NCBI RefSeq assembly: GCF_008831285.2
Contig: NC_045140.1
Coordinates: forward strand, 24,384,131-24,448,130
Direction: 5' to 3'
Length of the DNA: 64,000 nt
Source: Nymphaea colorata
Lineage: Eukaryota > Streptophyta > Magnoliopsida > Nymphaeales > Nymphaeaceae
The notes under the pieces were generated by a model. That model saw only the letters and a program-made list of their open reading frames with translations. It made no database searches and was not told the DNA's origin. The position numbers and the translations under genes were made by a program. Positions 1 through 12,100 of this stretch are shown piece after piece (positions within the stretch are counted from its first letter, which is position 1; each line of letters opens with the position of its first letter).

Positions 1-128
1 AGGTACCTACCCGGGTTTCTGACCGTGCCTTTCACGGTGTATCCCTTTTCCAGGAGCAGCTTCACCAACCAGGAAGCAATGAACCCTCCGGCGCCGGTGA
101 CGCACACCGTCTGGCCGACCACAGGCAT
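1..128 (-). CDS. CCR: cinnamoyl-CoA reductase, exon 1 (partial, runs off the left edge)
   Basis: The exon encodes 39 residues from an ATG at 128-126, then a G and a donor GTAGGT at 10-5, so the exon ends at 11 in phase 1. The peptide begins [20 protein letters not shown] and continues with a helix and VKGTVRNP. This is the Rossmann NAD(P)-binding start of the extended short-chain dehydrogenase family; the [11 protein letters not shown] form and an intron just after VRNP are typical of true cinnamoyl-CoA reductases. The family reduces hydroxycinnamoyl-CoA esters to aldehydes with NADPH in the cytosol, the first committed step to monolignols and lignin. The substrate-binding and NWYCYG-type signature regions lie outside the window, so a CCR-like or dihydroflavonol-reductase relative is not formally excluded. 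Confidence 0.85.
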   Translation of the reverse strand, partial: MPVVGQTVCVTGAGGFIASWLVKLLLEKGYTVKGTVRNPGRY

Positions 129-284
129 CTTTCTCAGAGGACGGTGAACGGCCACACTCGCCTACCCTGAGTGAGCAAAGGAAGATGCAACGCAGAGGCA
201 GTCGACACTAGCGGGTGTGACGAGGATGCGTGGCCTATCCTTTACCGGAGCCCCGCCACCACCAAGAAGTGTGGGTGGCTCCCG

Positions 285-294
285 CTTTTTATAG
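285..294 (-). promoter_or_regulatory. TATA box of the cinnamoyl-CoA reductase gene (candidate)
   Basis: On the minus strand the sequence reads CTATAAAAAG, about 160 bases upstream of the ATG. It would place transcription start near 255-260 and give a 5' leader of about 130 bases. The leader and the proximal promoter (130-500) are GC-rich compared with the AT-rich spacer further upstream. The assignment rests on motif and distance only. Confidence 0.55.
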
Positions 295-1603
295 AGGTTC
301 CCGGCTAACCATGGTTAAGCGGCCGTCAGGTCCGGCGCAGGCGAGGCGGTTGACTGGGGGAGACGGCTGCTGGAGCCCGATGACGTTGGTGGGTGAAGTG
401 ACGTGATTGGGTTCCACTGGTGCAATGTCATCCACGGCGGAAATTTCTTCCGTCGTTGATCAAAGGGGCGCAACTGGTGGGGGACGTCGACTCGGGCTCG
501 AATTGGCTATTTTTATTTGCTTGCATTCGGAACGGACAGGAACAATATATACAGATTAAAAGATGAGATCTGAGAGATTTTGAGTCTCGAAAACTTTTCT
601 CCTTTTCCTTGGATTTTATGCTAAGGGATCCGAAACAGTAACATCAGAAAACAAAAGCACAAAGACTTGTTTGGAGTTTAATCACCACAGAGTGAATGAC
701 ACGGTTCGAATCCCATGAGCGGCAAACGAAGGCGGAGGTCTTGAGTTTGGAGCTCTTTGCCGCCTGCGATGGCTAAGAAAGTCCTTTTGATATGAATTGT
801 AAATGACATAGGAGTTTATCAAACACCAGCTTATGCAGAGGCTTCAAACCCAGGTGATGGAGTTGGATCAATTAAATATGTAAGAAATTGAACTCGGGTC
901 AAATTTGTACTGCCCAAAACCTTTTACACAAGACCCTAACTATTTATGAAGAAATCTCATGATTTGTGCACAGTGCTGTGGCATTTTTCTTACCAAACAA
1001 CGCGTTGTGTATGGAAATCTCACAAACTTTTCTGAAAAAAGTGAATCACTGTGCTTTGTAATGGAGGGGAGGCGGCACATTAACCCATTGGGAAAGCATT
1101 TTCTTGTACAATCACATGTTTTCTATAAAAATAGACTCTAAAGGCACCCAAGGTCTCGAGCTGCTTGGAGAGTTAGGTGGACCCAATGAATAGTATTCAC
1201 GAGAATCAAATCAACAATAATTTATTTAAGTATTTAAACCTCTATTCTATTAAAAAAATTATTAAAATTAATCATAGAGAGGGGCGTTAATATCACGTGC
1301 CGCACCTAGGGGAAAAAAGCAAGGGATGTGTTCATAAAAACCGGGACACGTGGTGCAATTGGGGCCGCTCCAAATAACCAAATATAAGCACTGTGACCCG
1401 ATCCATTAATGCTGTCGTCGAAGAGGGCTTTATGTTTTTCTTGGGCTGTTAGGTTGCTGATAGTGATGGCCCCTCTCTCTCTCTCTCCCTCTCCCTCAAT
1501 TTCTCACCTAACAAAAGAAAAGAATGCAAAAGACAACGTCCGACGGATCCATCGTGTTTGAGAGAAAATGAAAGTTTCACCAAAGCCCACTTCACTTTAG
1601 TGA

Positions 1604-1648
1604 TATATATATATATGTGTATATAGAGAGAGAGAGAGAGAGAGTGTG
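1604..1648. repeat. compound microsatellite (AT / GT / GA)
   Basis: A run of alternating TA passes through TGTGTATA into an uninterrupted GA tract and ends in GTGTGTG. It lies in intergenic DNA with no gene nearby. Confidence 0.85.
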
Positions 1649-4600
1649 TGAAGTTGTCATTTAAAGTGATTATAATAGTAAATATTGATTTAATTGAAAT
1701 GTTACTTGCTTTACTGAAACAAATGGTTTTGAAAATTTAAAAAAAAAATTGTTGGCACAGGTCTTAAAATTTGGTGGTCGTTCAAAGATCTTCCTTTTGA
1801 TAAAATGTCTTGTGCTTGAGGTGTGAAAATTAAATCTGGTCTCCTTTTTTCAACGTTTCCAATTTGTTATTAGTTAAAACTTTGAATGACGGTAGAAGAG
1901 GAAGACCAATTCCTCTTCCCCAAACAGTTGGGGGTGAAAGGGGGCGCCCGTTTTCTTCAACTTCTTGGTTATCTCCTGTAAAATTTCATTTACTAGAAAA
2001 ACATTGCCCAATGATTTCTTCTTAGTGTCCTTTTTATATGTAAAATGTCGCCTTCCAGTAATAGCTACAGCTCTTATTCTTAAAAAAATATTGGTGAAGA
2101 GAAAAAAAAAAAAAGAGTTTTTTTGTCAAGTGTTGAAGGCAAGGGGGAACAATGGGGGCCTAGTAGATAGTTTAAATACAGTTAAACCATATAATTTTTT
2201 TTATTTACTTGTAAAATCGTACAATTTTTAAAATTCTCCTACAGGTTAGTCGTCAATAAGTTGGAAAAAAATTGACCTGATGGGAGAAAAAAAAATATAA
2301 AAACAAGGCTTTCAATCCCCCTAGGTCAATCCAATTTTATTAAATTATTGATTGAACCCATGCCCTGTTTAGTCCACGTCAATAGTAAAAACTATTTTCA
2401 GCCTAAAATCTTCACCATTTATCTTTTAAGGTTTTGACTTGTTTTCGAGTCGAGTAAACATATGGTACATCTTTCAAATTAGGTGTTGCATTTGATCACA
2501 AAAAGTGAAAATTGAACATCGAACCCATTGAGTGTGAACTATCTTGCTCGCAATTTCTCCCAAGTAAACACTAAAAAAGAAAAGGTAAAATTGAGAGGAT
2601 TTGTATACAAATTGAAGGACAAATTGGTGGACGACTTCATCTTCCAAATTGAAGGACAAATTAGTGGTTGGATGATTAATAAATTATTACTAATCACAGG
2701 ACAAAAAAGAACAAGAAAGTACAAATCCATTCAATGTTTTGGCTTGTGGAGTATTGTCGGGTCAGTCGTTGGCAAAAAGATAAAAGTCCGATTGATATCA
2801 CATTATACAGTTTAGTTTCCATGAAAATAACAATAATATATTAAATTTGCTACATAACGGCAAAATAAATCGATCAATTAAAGAAAAGACATTTGTGTAT
2901 GCTAGAGAGAGAGAGTGAGTGAGAGAGAAAATGTTTATGAAGAAGATAACAAACATCAAATAAACATGAAAATCTAATGGTCATTAGAAACACAAGAAAC
3001 CAAATCGAGCGTGTCTTAGTCATTTTCATACATTAACTAACATTCATTTTAAATAACCCAAGTTAATGATCATTAATGATAACGTTAGCTGCATTTTAAC
3101 ATTAACCTTAGAACTTTAGGAGCATTCGGATTTGAACATTTTCCTATGATTAAGTACTAAACCACTTCTCTAAAGAAATTAAGTGTCATTTTAGTATTTA
3201 TCTTTCAGCAGCTCTTTTCACATGGAAGTCCAAATAATGCTAGGTAATTGTCATGCTTTTGATTACATATTACATAAAAATAACTTACATCGAAAAATTG
3301 AAATTTTGAAACTATAATTCAGTTCCTACATCGAAAAATTTCTGACTGGGTTTTACACCGCTTTCAGCTCAAGTGCGGTTTCCTCGAAACTCAAATGATT
3401 AAAAAGAGTATTATTTATTTTAGCAATTAGAATTTAATATGAGTTAAAGGCATAATAGCAAAGGTCCTCGTATGGTAGTACTAAGAAAATAAAGATAGGC
3501 AAAATATGTCTGGTCCCAATTGAAAATAACATTTTCTTAGTCTATATGACATAAATGATTTATAGACGTGCGGTTGGCTATCCTCCTACCAAAGAAACAC
3601 AAAGTCTAAGGTATTAAATATCTTTGAACATGTAACCGGTAGGCAGCCAGGCTCCGTTTTGAATTCATGAAACGGCAATTTTTTATCCTGCAAAAGGGAG
3701 ATAGTAATTTACACTTCCACGAAGCATCAAAAGCATACCATTCAGAGATGGAGGAAGGGTGAAAGCTTTTGCTCTTTTGTTGAAGAGTAGGATGAAATAC
3801 TCCTTTTACTCAACCAACTAAAGCATTTAATTGATTTATAATTCATCTAACTTCGAAACCCTTCTTTCAATGTTTTCACCTCTCAATTTCCTTTTCTTAA
3901 GCAGAAAAAGAAGATTATCTGTTATTGGTTTGTTTCTTTTCATTTTGTAAAACCTGAACAGCTTGTCTTTAAGCCTATCTCCTGTGGGTACTCATCGCCT
4001 TTGACGGGTTTACTTCACAAGGATCAGATGATTCAGATCTATTGAGTTTCCATTGAACAAGAAGTGGGAGAAGAGAAAAAGAGAAACACATTTGGATTGT
4101 TATGTGGAAACCTGTGTGGATTTATGTTGAGAAGATAAATGAAATATGAACGGAACCTCAAGAAGGATGTCATCAACTGGGGTGCCAATTTATGTGATGA
4201 ACAATGATTCGCCAAATTAGTATTAGTGGGTGCTACAGCATCGTCACCGTCCCTCAAAATTCTCCCGATAACATGTCGCAGTCAGGGGCGGGGGGAAGGG
4301 TGGCCGACCGGGGCTTTGGCCTCCTCTCAATAAAAAAAAATTAAAAAGTACATGTAAATTTTTTTAAAAATCATTTATTCTATATAAAAGTCATTTCGGC
4401 GTTTGGTAAAATTTTGAAACTATAATTTGATGTCCTGTATGAAAAATTTCTAACTCCACCCTCAATAGCAATTAAAAAAATGAAATTAAGTTCAAGTTGT
4501 TGGACTGGACAATATGGACTAGACTATTTTGTCTTTTTTGGTGCACAAACTGTAAAGCAAAAACAAAGGTGCCCACTTGATTGGAATATCGTTTTCTTTG

Positions 4601-4877
4601 AGTACGGCGGCTCCATGCCATGATAAGATTTAGCTTAGAATTCAATGGAGTGTTTGATTGCCTCAAATTCTGTGTTTGAGTGCCCAATTTATCAAAGCGC
4701 CTACCTTCAATTTATAATTTTAACCAACCGAGAATTTAAGATCGCTATTGATCCATTGATTTCAAAGTTGAAGGTTTTTCTTGTGTGTTTCAAATACAAA
4801 ATTGCTGATTCTGAAGTCTTAGATCACATGGGATATTGCAAACCCAACCGATGGTTTAGATCTATCTTTGAAGGAGT

Positions 4878-5086
4878 GTTTGATGGCATCGGATTTGACA
4901 TCCTTGGGATTTAAAAGCCATGAATTTAAGATCAGATCTTCCTCCCTCTGTCAGGCATTTTTTCAATGCAAAGAAATAAAATAAGATTCTCAAGTCATGG
5001 ACCTTTACCATGAATCCTTTATTACATTAGTAAAAACATGTCATGTCATGTCTATATCATGGATTTCAAATCTAAAATAATCAAAC
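4878..5086. mobile_element. MITE-like element with GTTTGAT termini
   Basis: The left end GTTTGATGGCATCGGATTTG is imperfectly inverted at the right end, where the reverse complement begins GTTTGATTATTTTAGATTTG. The pairing covers about 20 bases. The interior is AT-rich, has no coding capacity, and shares the phrase CCATGAATTTAAGAT with the spacer near 7667. I could not identify a convincing target duplication, so the borders and superfamily are uncertain. Confidence 0.45.
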
Positions 5087-8000
5087 GCCCTCTCAACGTT
5101 TGTTTGTGTCTTGTTTTTAAAATCAGACCTTGGATGCTAGTATTGTAAGACCTGACGTTTATGTATAATCTGGTGCACTCACTCTGGTTCCTATAATTGA
5201 AGATTATTATTGGCTTCCTTCACATAAATGTGGCCCCGGACATAAATTTCTAATTGCGCCACTTGTTTGGCCATATAAACCCGACACTTCGATTATCCAG
5301 ATTACAGTCTTTCTTTATTGGCACACGAAAATTTCATCATATTCTTTTGTTATCTAAATCCGATTTGAACAGTAAAATATTCATTAATTTATCTCCTTGT
5401 TTCCATTAGAATCACGTGACAACCAACCTACACGTAAAACAAAAATGGATTCTCCTTTGAAATGCCTACCATGAAACTTTCTTCAAATTTGAATTTCAGA
5501 GCGAGCTCACAGAATGGTGCCATTGACCACATATCATATGCAAACACACGAATCAATCTCACGTCGCCAAGTTAGACTGGATGTGCACACAATAACATTC
5601 TTTCTTAGGAGAATGTGAAATTGTTCATAGAAAACGGCGGACTGGATTTTGTAAGTAATCTTTCAGGCAACCTCAAGTTTTCACGAGTTGAGATGTCTTT
5701 CTTTTTTCCGAGGAAATCGCACTTGGGTTGAAAGATTTTGCCAAGAACGATAACGATACAGAGAAGATTAGCATGGTCGCGAAGATTAGCATGGCCGCTG
5801 GGCAAGGAAAACACATACCTGGTATTATAAAACCAAGATAATCGAACCATTGCCTCGCGTCTTATTCGCCGCCAGCCCAACAAGCTATGCCAAACCTCTT
5901 GGAGTCACGTTTTTCTAAAACATATGAGTGGGGAATGGGCAATTACATATATGTGAATAAGCTTGCTCTTCAAGTTTCATCATCCGATGAATTTCTTTTT
6001 TTTTTTTAAAGTTGGCTGCAAATATTGGAAGTTAGCTAGCTAGCTATCTTTGACACTACATTAGATTACGTATATGCAGAAAAAAGAAAGTTACGTCATG
6101 GATTAATTAATCAGTATAATGGTTTTGAAATACTTTATTAGGAAGAAAAGAGTTCTGTTTTCAATGTATAAACATGTGAGCGAGCCAGTCTAATTGAACT
6201 GGTGGGTCGCAATGTTTTGCTTACAAATGTCTTTGTATTCTCTAATTTTCTTACTCCAACTGATGTTGTCAAAAAATGCGTAAGAGATAGGTATGCATTG
6301 TTTGTAGTCAAGTACACGAAAAGAAAAATTAACAAAAGAAAAAAAAAGCTCGCTATCTTTCCACCACACACTTACCAGGACACATTTCATCTGCTTACAC
6401 AAGAATCATCAACAGTCAAATTGTGGTTGAGAAAAAAATACACGGCTCCCCGGCATATATATATATATATTGGTAGGTACGAGACTCTTAAAGAGTGAGA
6501 CCAATAAGCAATCATCTTGGTCAAGATGGATGGATGGGTCAAGATGGATGACTCCTCAATATTTTAATTATATAGTATTAATTAACATTTTTTGCTTGAT
6601 TTTTTTCAATTATCTATTGTGAAAAAATGAATAGCCAAAATGATTTTTTATCTATCTCAAAGGAAAAGGAGTTTGAATGAGGAAAGGGGTGGAGAATAGA
6701 AGATACAAGACCAGTTCACTTAACCTACAACGGCACCGGCGGTCCGGCACCCCTCAACCCAAAGCAACGTCTTCCATGTCAGCAGAACGTAGCACTTTTG
6801 GGAATCAAAGAGAAAACTCTGTCATAACGTGCCACCGTGCCGACTTGGTTACACTACACATCAAAAGAGACGGGCTGAGCTCCGCTCTCGAAGTTTGAGT
6901 GCAGAAATAAACTTGTTTATGCTAAAGTAACGTCTGAAAAGTGTGGTTTCTTTTTCTGAAAGTTGTGCCATAAATAAACTAAAGCAGAAGGAAATGACTA
7001 AATAATTGTGCCATTAGTGAACAAAAGTAAATAATTGAAACAGCAAACTGATGCATTTTTTCTGTAGCAGATAACTTTCTAACTAAAGGTTGAAGGGCGC
7101 TTTCAAAAAGCTAATGAACTTGAACCATATAATCACCGGTGCATCGGAGATGAGCAGAAAGCAACCGACCTGTGTAATTCCTTCATCGCATAAATAGGCA
7201 TGTATTTTAGCTGAACATTTCAAAAATTTCAAACTGCCCCTCTCTATTCATATTGTCTTTCTTTATCCTTTTTTATGGTTTTTTTTTATTTGCAACCAAT
7301 TTTTTTTCCAAGAGTGAAGTTTTCATGTTGTCAATATGTTTTCCTATACGGATTCATAGTCACAAAAAGTCTATTTTTTCCAAACAAAAAAAAAACACGT
7401 TAAAAACATAAGAAAAAAATGACAGAAGGTTGTGTTTTTTAAGAAGACGCCAGAATAGAATGCATTTTTCCTCATTATTTTAACGTTCTTTACACGTTTT
7501 TTTAACATTTTGATTGTTACATTTTTATTTTTCGTATTTATAGTTGTTTTAAATTTGCCAAGAAACTAACGTTGACGTTAATTCGAAAGGAAGTGTTGTT
7601 AGCATCATTGTCTGATAAACACTCACCTTGCATCCATATTCTTAGAAAATTGTAAATTTGAGAACCATGAATTTAAGATATGTGAGTTTCTAACCCCAGG
7701 AGAGGTCTGACTTCAACTATAGGAATGATTATGTAACCTTGTTGTACTCTATGTATTTTCAAAATATAGGATTTAAAATACCTGTTGAGGATCATAGATC
7801 AGAGTTTCTGAAATCCAAGATCCCGATATCTCAAAACCCCTTGAATATGAGATCGAAGATATCAAGATAACCAAACGCTCCATAAGATTCTACGAAGAGA
7901 AAGAAAGAGACCTTTTGTTTTTTCCTCCTTTTCCAGTTCCACGCTAGTTATTGTCAACAATATTTTAGCCGCGTTAATTGAATGCCGACATCTGAAAGCA

Positions 8001-9126
8001 GTTTGGACTCTGGAGGTGTGTCCCAAAGGCCTGATTAACAGAAATGGAAAACAACAAGGCTGCGGCTAAATTTTCAGATCAGCTGCTGTAGGTGTTCAAA
8101 TCGATTAATAATATAGTCCTGTTTTTTTGGCTTGTTTCTATGCAACTTTTGGCATTGGGCTTTAAGTACTCGCAAAAGCACAAACGTCGAAGTCGAACGG
8201 CCCATCCCAGCGCTACATTTGTGACAATTAACTTCTTCTTTTCCTCTAAGCGATTAGTTTGGCATTTGACCGAAAAAATCTGGTTCCGACCCTCGATTCT
8301 CGCCAATAGTTTCCTCTACTGAAAGTTATAGTAGTACATAAATAGCTCAACCATAGCCGAGCCAGAAATTTTGGCTGAAGAGGTCACTGATCCAATAACT
8401 TTTAAAGACACTTATATATATAAATAGTCAAATATATCAAATTATTTAATGAAAAAATAAATAAACTATGTGAGGCTGGCGTCAGCCCCCACCAGCCACC
8501 ATGTGGCTCCGTGCATCAAAAGGGCCGGGAAGATTAGTTAGACTAATCAAAATTTTCTGCCAATAGATTAGATGCTGTTTTTCTTCGTGCTGTAAAGTGG
8601 AAATTTGACGAATTAAAGTTCTCTGCCAATAGATAGGCATTCCATCTCCCTCCAATACTTGCCAGTGAGCGTGTACATTTTGGCTTCTACTTTCTCATGG
8701 CTGGGGCCGCTACACATGAAAGTTCTCATTGTCCAGTATAAGGTCACAATTATTAGAAACATGACCAAATTAATCCCTGAAACAAGTCATGATGCAGTAA
8801 GCTACTGTAATATGACGTCAAGAAATCAAATTTAGTTAGACCAAAGACGCATGTTTGTCTTGCCGGGGCCGCTAAACTTAGAAGTTGAGTGCCCTACCAA
8901 GACAAAGTCCAAGTACTGGAATCAAACAACAGATAACAGCCTTTTAATGCAAGAACTTCTTCCCAGTAACTCTAGCATCTTTTAGTAACACTACATTTCC
9001 TGGTAATGAAGATAAAGTTCCTCAGCTAAACAATGATTTCCTACGATGTCTTGGCCTATGCAAAAAGTGAGTCATAAAGATCTCGAGGACCAGATTTGGA
9101 CAGTTACCACAAGGTATTATACATTA

Positions 9127-12100
9127 TTAGGACGATGATTTGTCGCCTCCTGAAATTGGAAGATAGACCCCTTCTGCTGCCAACCAGACATTATCTGCAC
9201 GCTTCTCTCGAACTCCACAAACCTGGAAGACAACAGCGGTGGTGATCAACTCCCATTGAAGATGTGGAAGAACCAACAAAATTAATTTGTTAGCACAAAA
9301 TAATGCCTCCATACCTCTTGCTGACCACCAGCTATACGGCTGTACTTTTTATCATGACTATGAAGATACCCCCCAGTGTCAAGGTGCTTAAGCCTTATTC
9401 TCTGATCTTGCCTCCAAGTCTTTCCATTCCCCTCAATCTCAAGCCTAAGAAAGGAACAAAAGTAACATCGGTTAGACAGACACATGCAGATACACACACA
9501 CACAAAAGATAGACAGACAGAGAGAGAAAGAGAGAAAGAGAGAGAGAGAGACCTCCAGAAATCTCCAGTGTCTGATTCTGAATCGCTGCCAAAGCAACTC
9601 ACCTTCACACAACAGGTACAGTTGTAGTTCAATAACGAGATATGACACGAGTGAGAAAATAACAGATTTCAAGGAACAAGGTTCCATATACAGAAGGGAA
9701 TGCTCACAGCAGACGACCAAATAAAATATTTTTCCATTTTGCACCCTAAAATATTTCCTTAAAGAGTTAAAAACACCAAAGTTTTGTTCCATATTTCCAA
9801 AAGTTAGCTCCTATAGAATTTAAATTTCCATTTTATCAACATGTTTCATCTTTGACTTTATCTTTCCTAATTTAAGTAGATAGTTTAACCAATCTTATCA
9901 ATATCGTACAATACGCGTGTATCGTAATCTTGTACGCGTGTGTGTCGTAATCGTATTGCTTGTATCATACGATATGGGCGATACACCTCTACATTGTACG
10001 ATACGGAGAAAAACACAAAAGAGGGTCCGTCATGCCCTTTTTTGCATTATGTTTTAAAGTTTAAACACTCTCATCTCTCGCTCCCTCTCTCTCTCTTCTT
10101 GTTTCTAAAAACTCCAAGAGACATGGGAGGGAGAGGTTTTGTCCATTTTCATCAAAAATCATTGAAGATTCATCGATTTGAGAGAGCCTACTAGTTGGTG
10201 AAGAAGCTTTCTCATAATGGGAATGGTGGGAAGCTTGGAAAAAGAGGGTCTTTTGGTTTCTAACACCAAGAAGGTAAAAAATTACTCATTTTCGTCGTTG
10301 AATCATTCATTTCTCTTATTCCCTACAGTTAATCGTAGGTTTTTACTTGTTTTATAAAATTCTATAAATTTTCAAGCTTAAAATTGTGATGGATGCTTAT
10401 TATGTTATTTTGAATCTCTAATTTCTTATTTTTGAAGTGATATACATGAATATTCCTCATGAATGATGATTTTTTTTATATTGAATACATTTTTCTTGAT
10501 TTTTTCTGATTGTTTGTTTATTATCCGATTCTTTTTCGGATTTTTTATGATTTTTCTCTATTTTTTCTGATTTTTAATAATTTTTTAAATTAAAAAATTA
10601 AATTTATAATACGCTACACTACGTTTGTGATACATTACAATCCGGGGTATAGGTCGGCCCAGCTACACCTTTTACAACATTGGGTTAAACATTGTAACAA
10701 CTTTGTTCAATTTTATAATCTAGACTTGCTGATGCTCCAGTATGCTTACTGCACCACATTAGAACTGTTTGAAGAAAAAGGGGCCCACCATGAATGGCAG
10801 TTTGCCGCCACGAATTGAAAACCTGGTAAGAGAACTACATTACAAGACCATGAACAGAACTAGATTAAAAATCTCAATCAGATTTTGACCAGAGTCAGAA
10901 CTACTCCTGAAAATCAGATCCAATGTTGAGTCATACCAGGCCACATCCACAGTTAACCCTTTTGAATCTTAAACAGTTTTATGGCCTTTGTTAATTTTGC
11001 ATTAGTACAACAAGATGTTTATATTAGTGTCAAGAGGTCTACAGAGGAAAAGCTTAAAACATGACAAAGTTAAAACACTTGGAATGTTTCCCCCTTTTTC
11101 CCTTATGTAAAGGCAAGTAGTTGGGGTAAAACACAACAAAACAAGGTAATGTATCAGTCATAAGGTATAACACATTTTAACAACCTTGATATCAGAAAAT
11201 TATAACTCAAAAATAAAAAAATATAGATAAGCATCACAATGAAGATTTTCAGTTCATTGGTAATATAATAGGTTCCACATAATTTTTCTTTGGTTTTCTC
11301 ATTGATTTTAACAGTAGATCATAGATTCCACATGATTTTTCTTGGGTTTTCTCAATGATTTAATATTTGATTTGTTTCTCACCTCAAGATTGCCAGATAT
11401 AGGGGATGCATGCAAATGACTGTGAAGCCATTTTCGGGTTCTCATGTGCAGTAAACGGATAATAGCCCCACTATTGATAACATCCCCTTGCTTTGCCGAT
11501 GTACCAGGCTGAGGTCTTACAATCTGCAGAATTATAACATTGATTTAGAAGAGGAATCAAAATTGAACAAAGAATGGATGGCATGTACTTATTCATGACA
11601 ATCACATGATCAACAGCAATCCAGCAAAAAAGACAATAAAAAGCCAATAGAGTTCCAAATGATTTAAACTCCACGGGCAACTACTATTTTGCAATAAGAG
11701 AATAAGCACTCCGGAAATTTGTTTCTACTATACACGAGAGAACTTGACAAATCAGTTAGCCTCGAATATAACATTCTAAATAACTACCAATAGGCACTGC
11801 AAATAAACAACAAAAAAATACCTCCACTTTATAGACAAAACGCTGATAAGCAATCATGACAAGTAGTAACAGAATTATTTTCAGAAAAGGCAGTATTTAA
11901 TTTGAAAAGATACTATATGAGATATCATCAAACCTGAAAGAACAAAAAATAAAGCACATAGTTGAAGTTGTCAGTGCACCCTTGTAACATACATTAAATT
12001 TATGACAATTCCCTCACTTTTATGATTTCAGCCAACTAAAATCTATCGTGAACAGCAAGAGCATGAATATACAGATAAATATGGACCATCCAGTTGACCA

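Larger units (their letters stand above)
600..9126. other. intergenic region with no gene recognised
   Basis: AT-rich spacer between the divergently placed CCR promoter and the 3' end of SDF2. Short open frames on both strands lack ATG-plus-homology support and have no splice partners that I can see. It contains microsatellites: CT near 1473-1496, AT/GT/GA near 1604-1648, GA near 2905-2930 and AT near 6457-6470. MITE-like pieces lie at about 4878-5086 and 7350-7870. Homopolymer-rich tracts at 7260-7520 look like transposon-derived filler. Confidence 0.6.

Noticed and set aside
700-730. GGTTCGAATCCCATG, resembling a tRNA T-arm
   Set aside because: The five bases on either side of TTCGAAT do not pair, and no acceptor, D or anticodon arm can be placed upstream.
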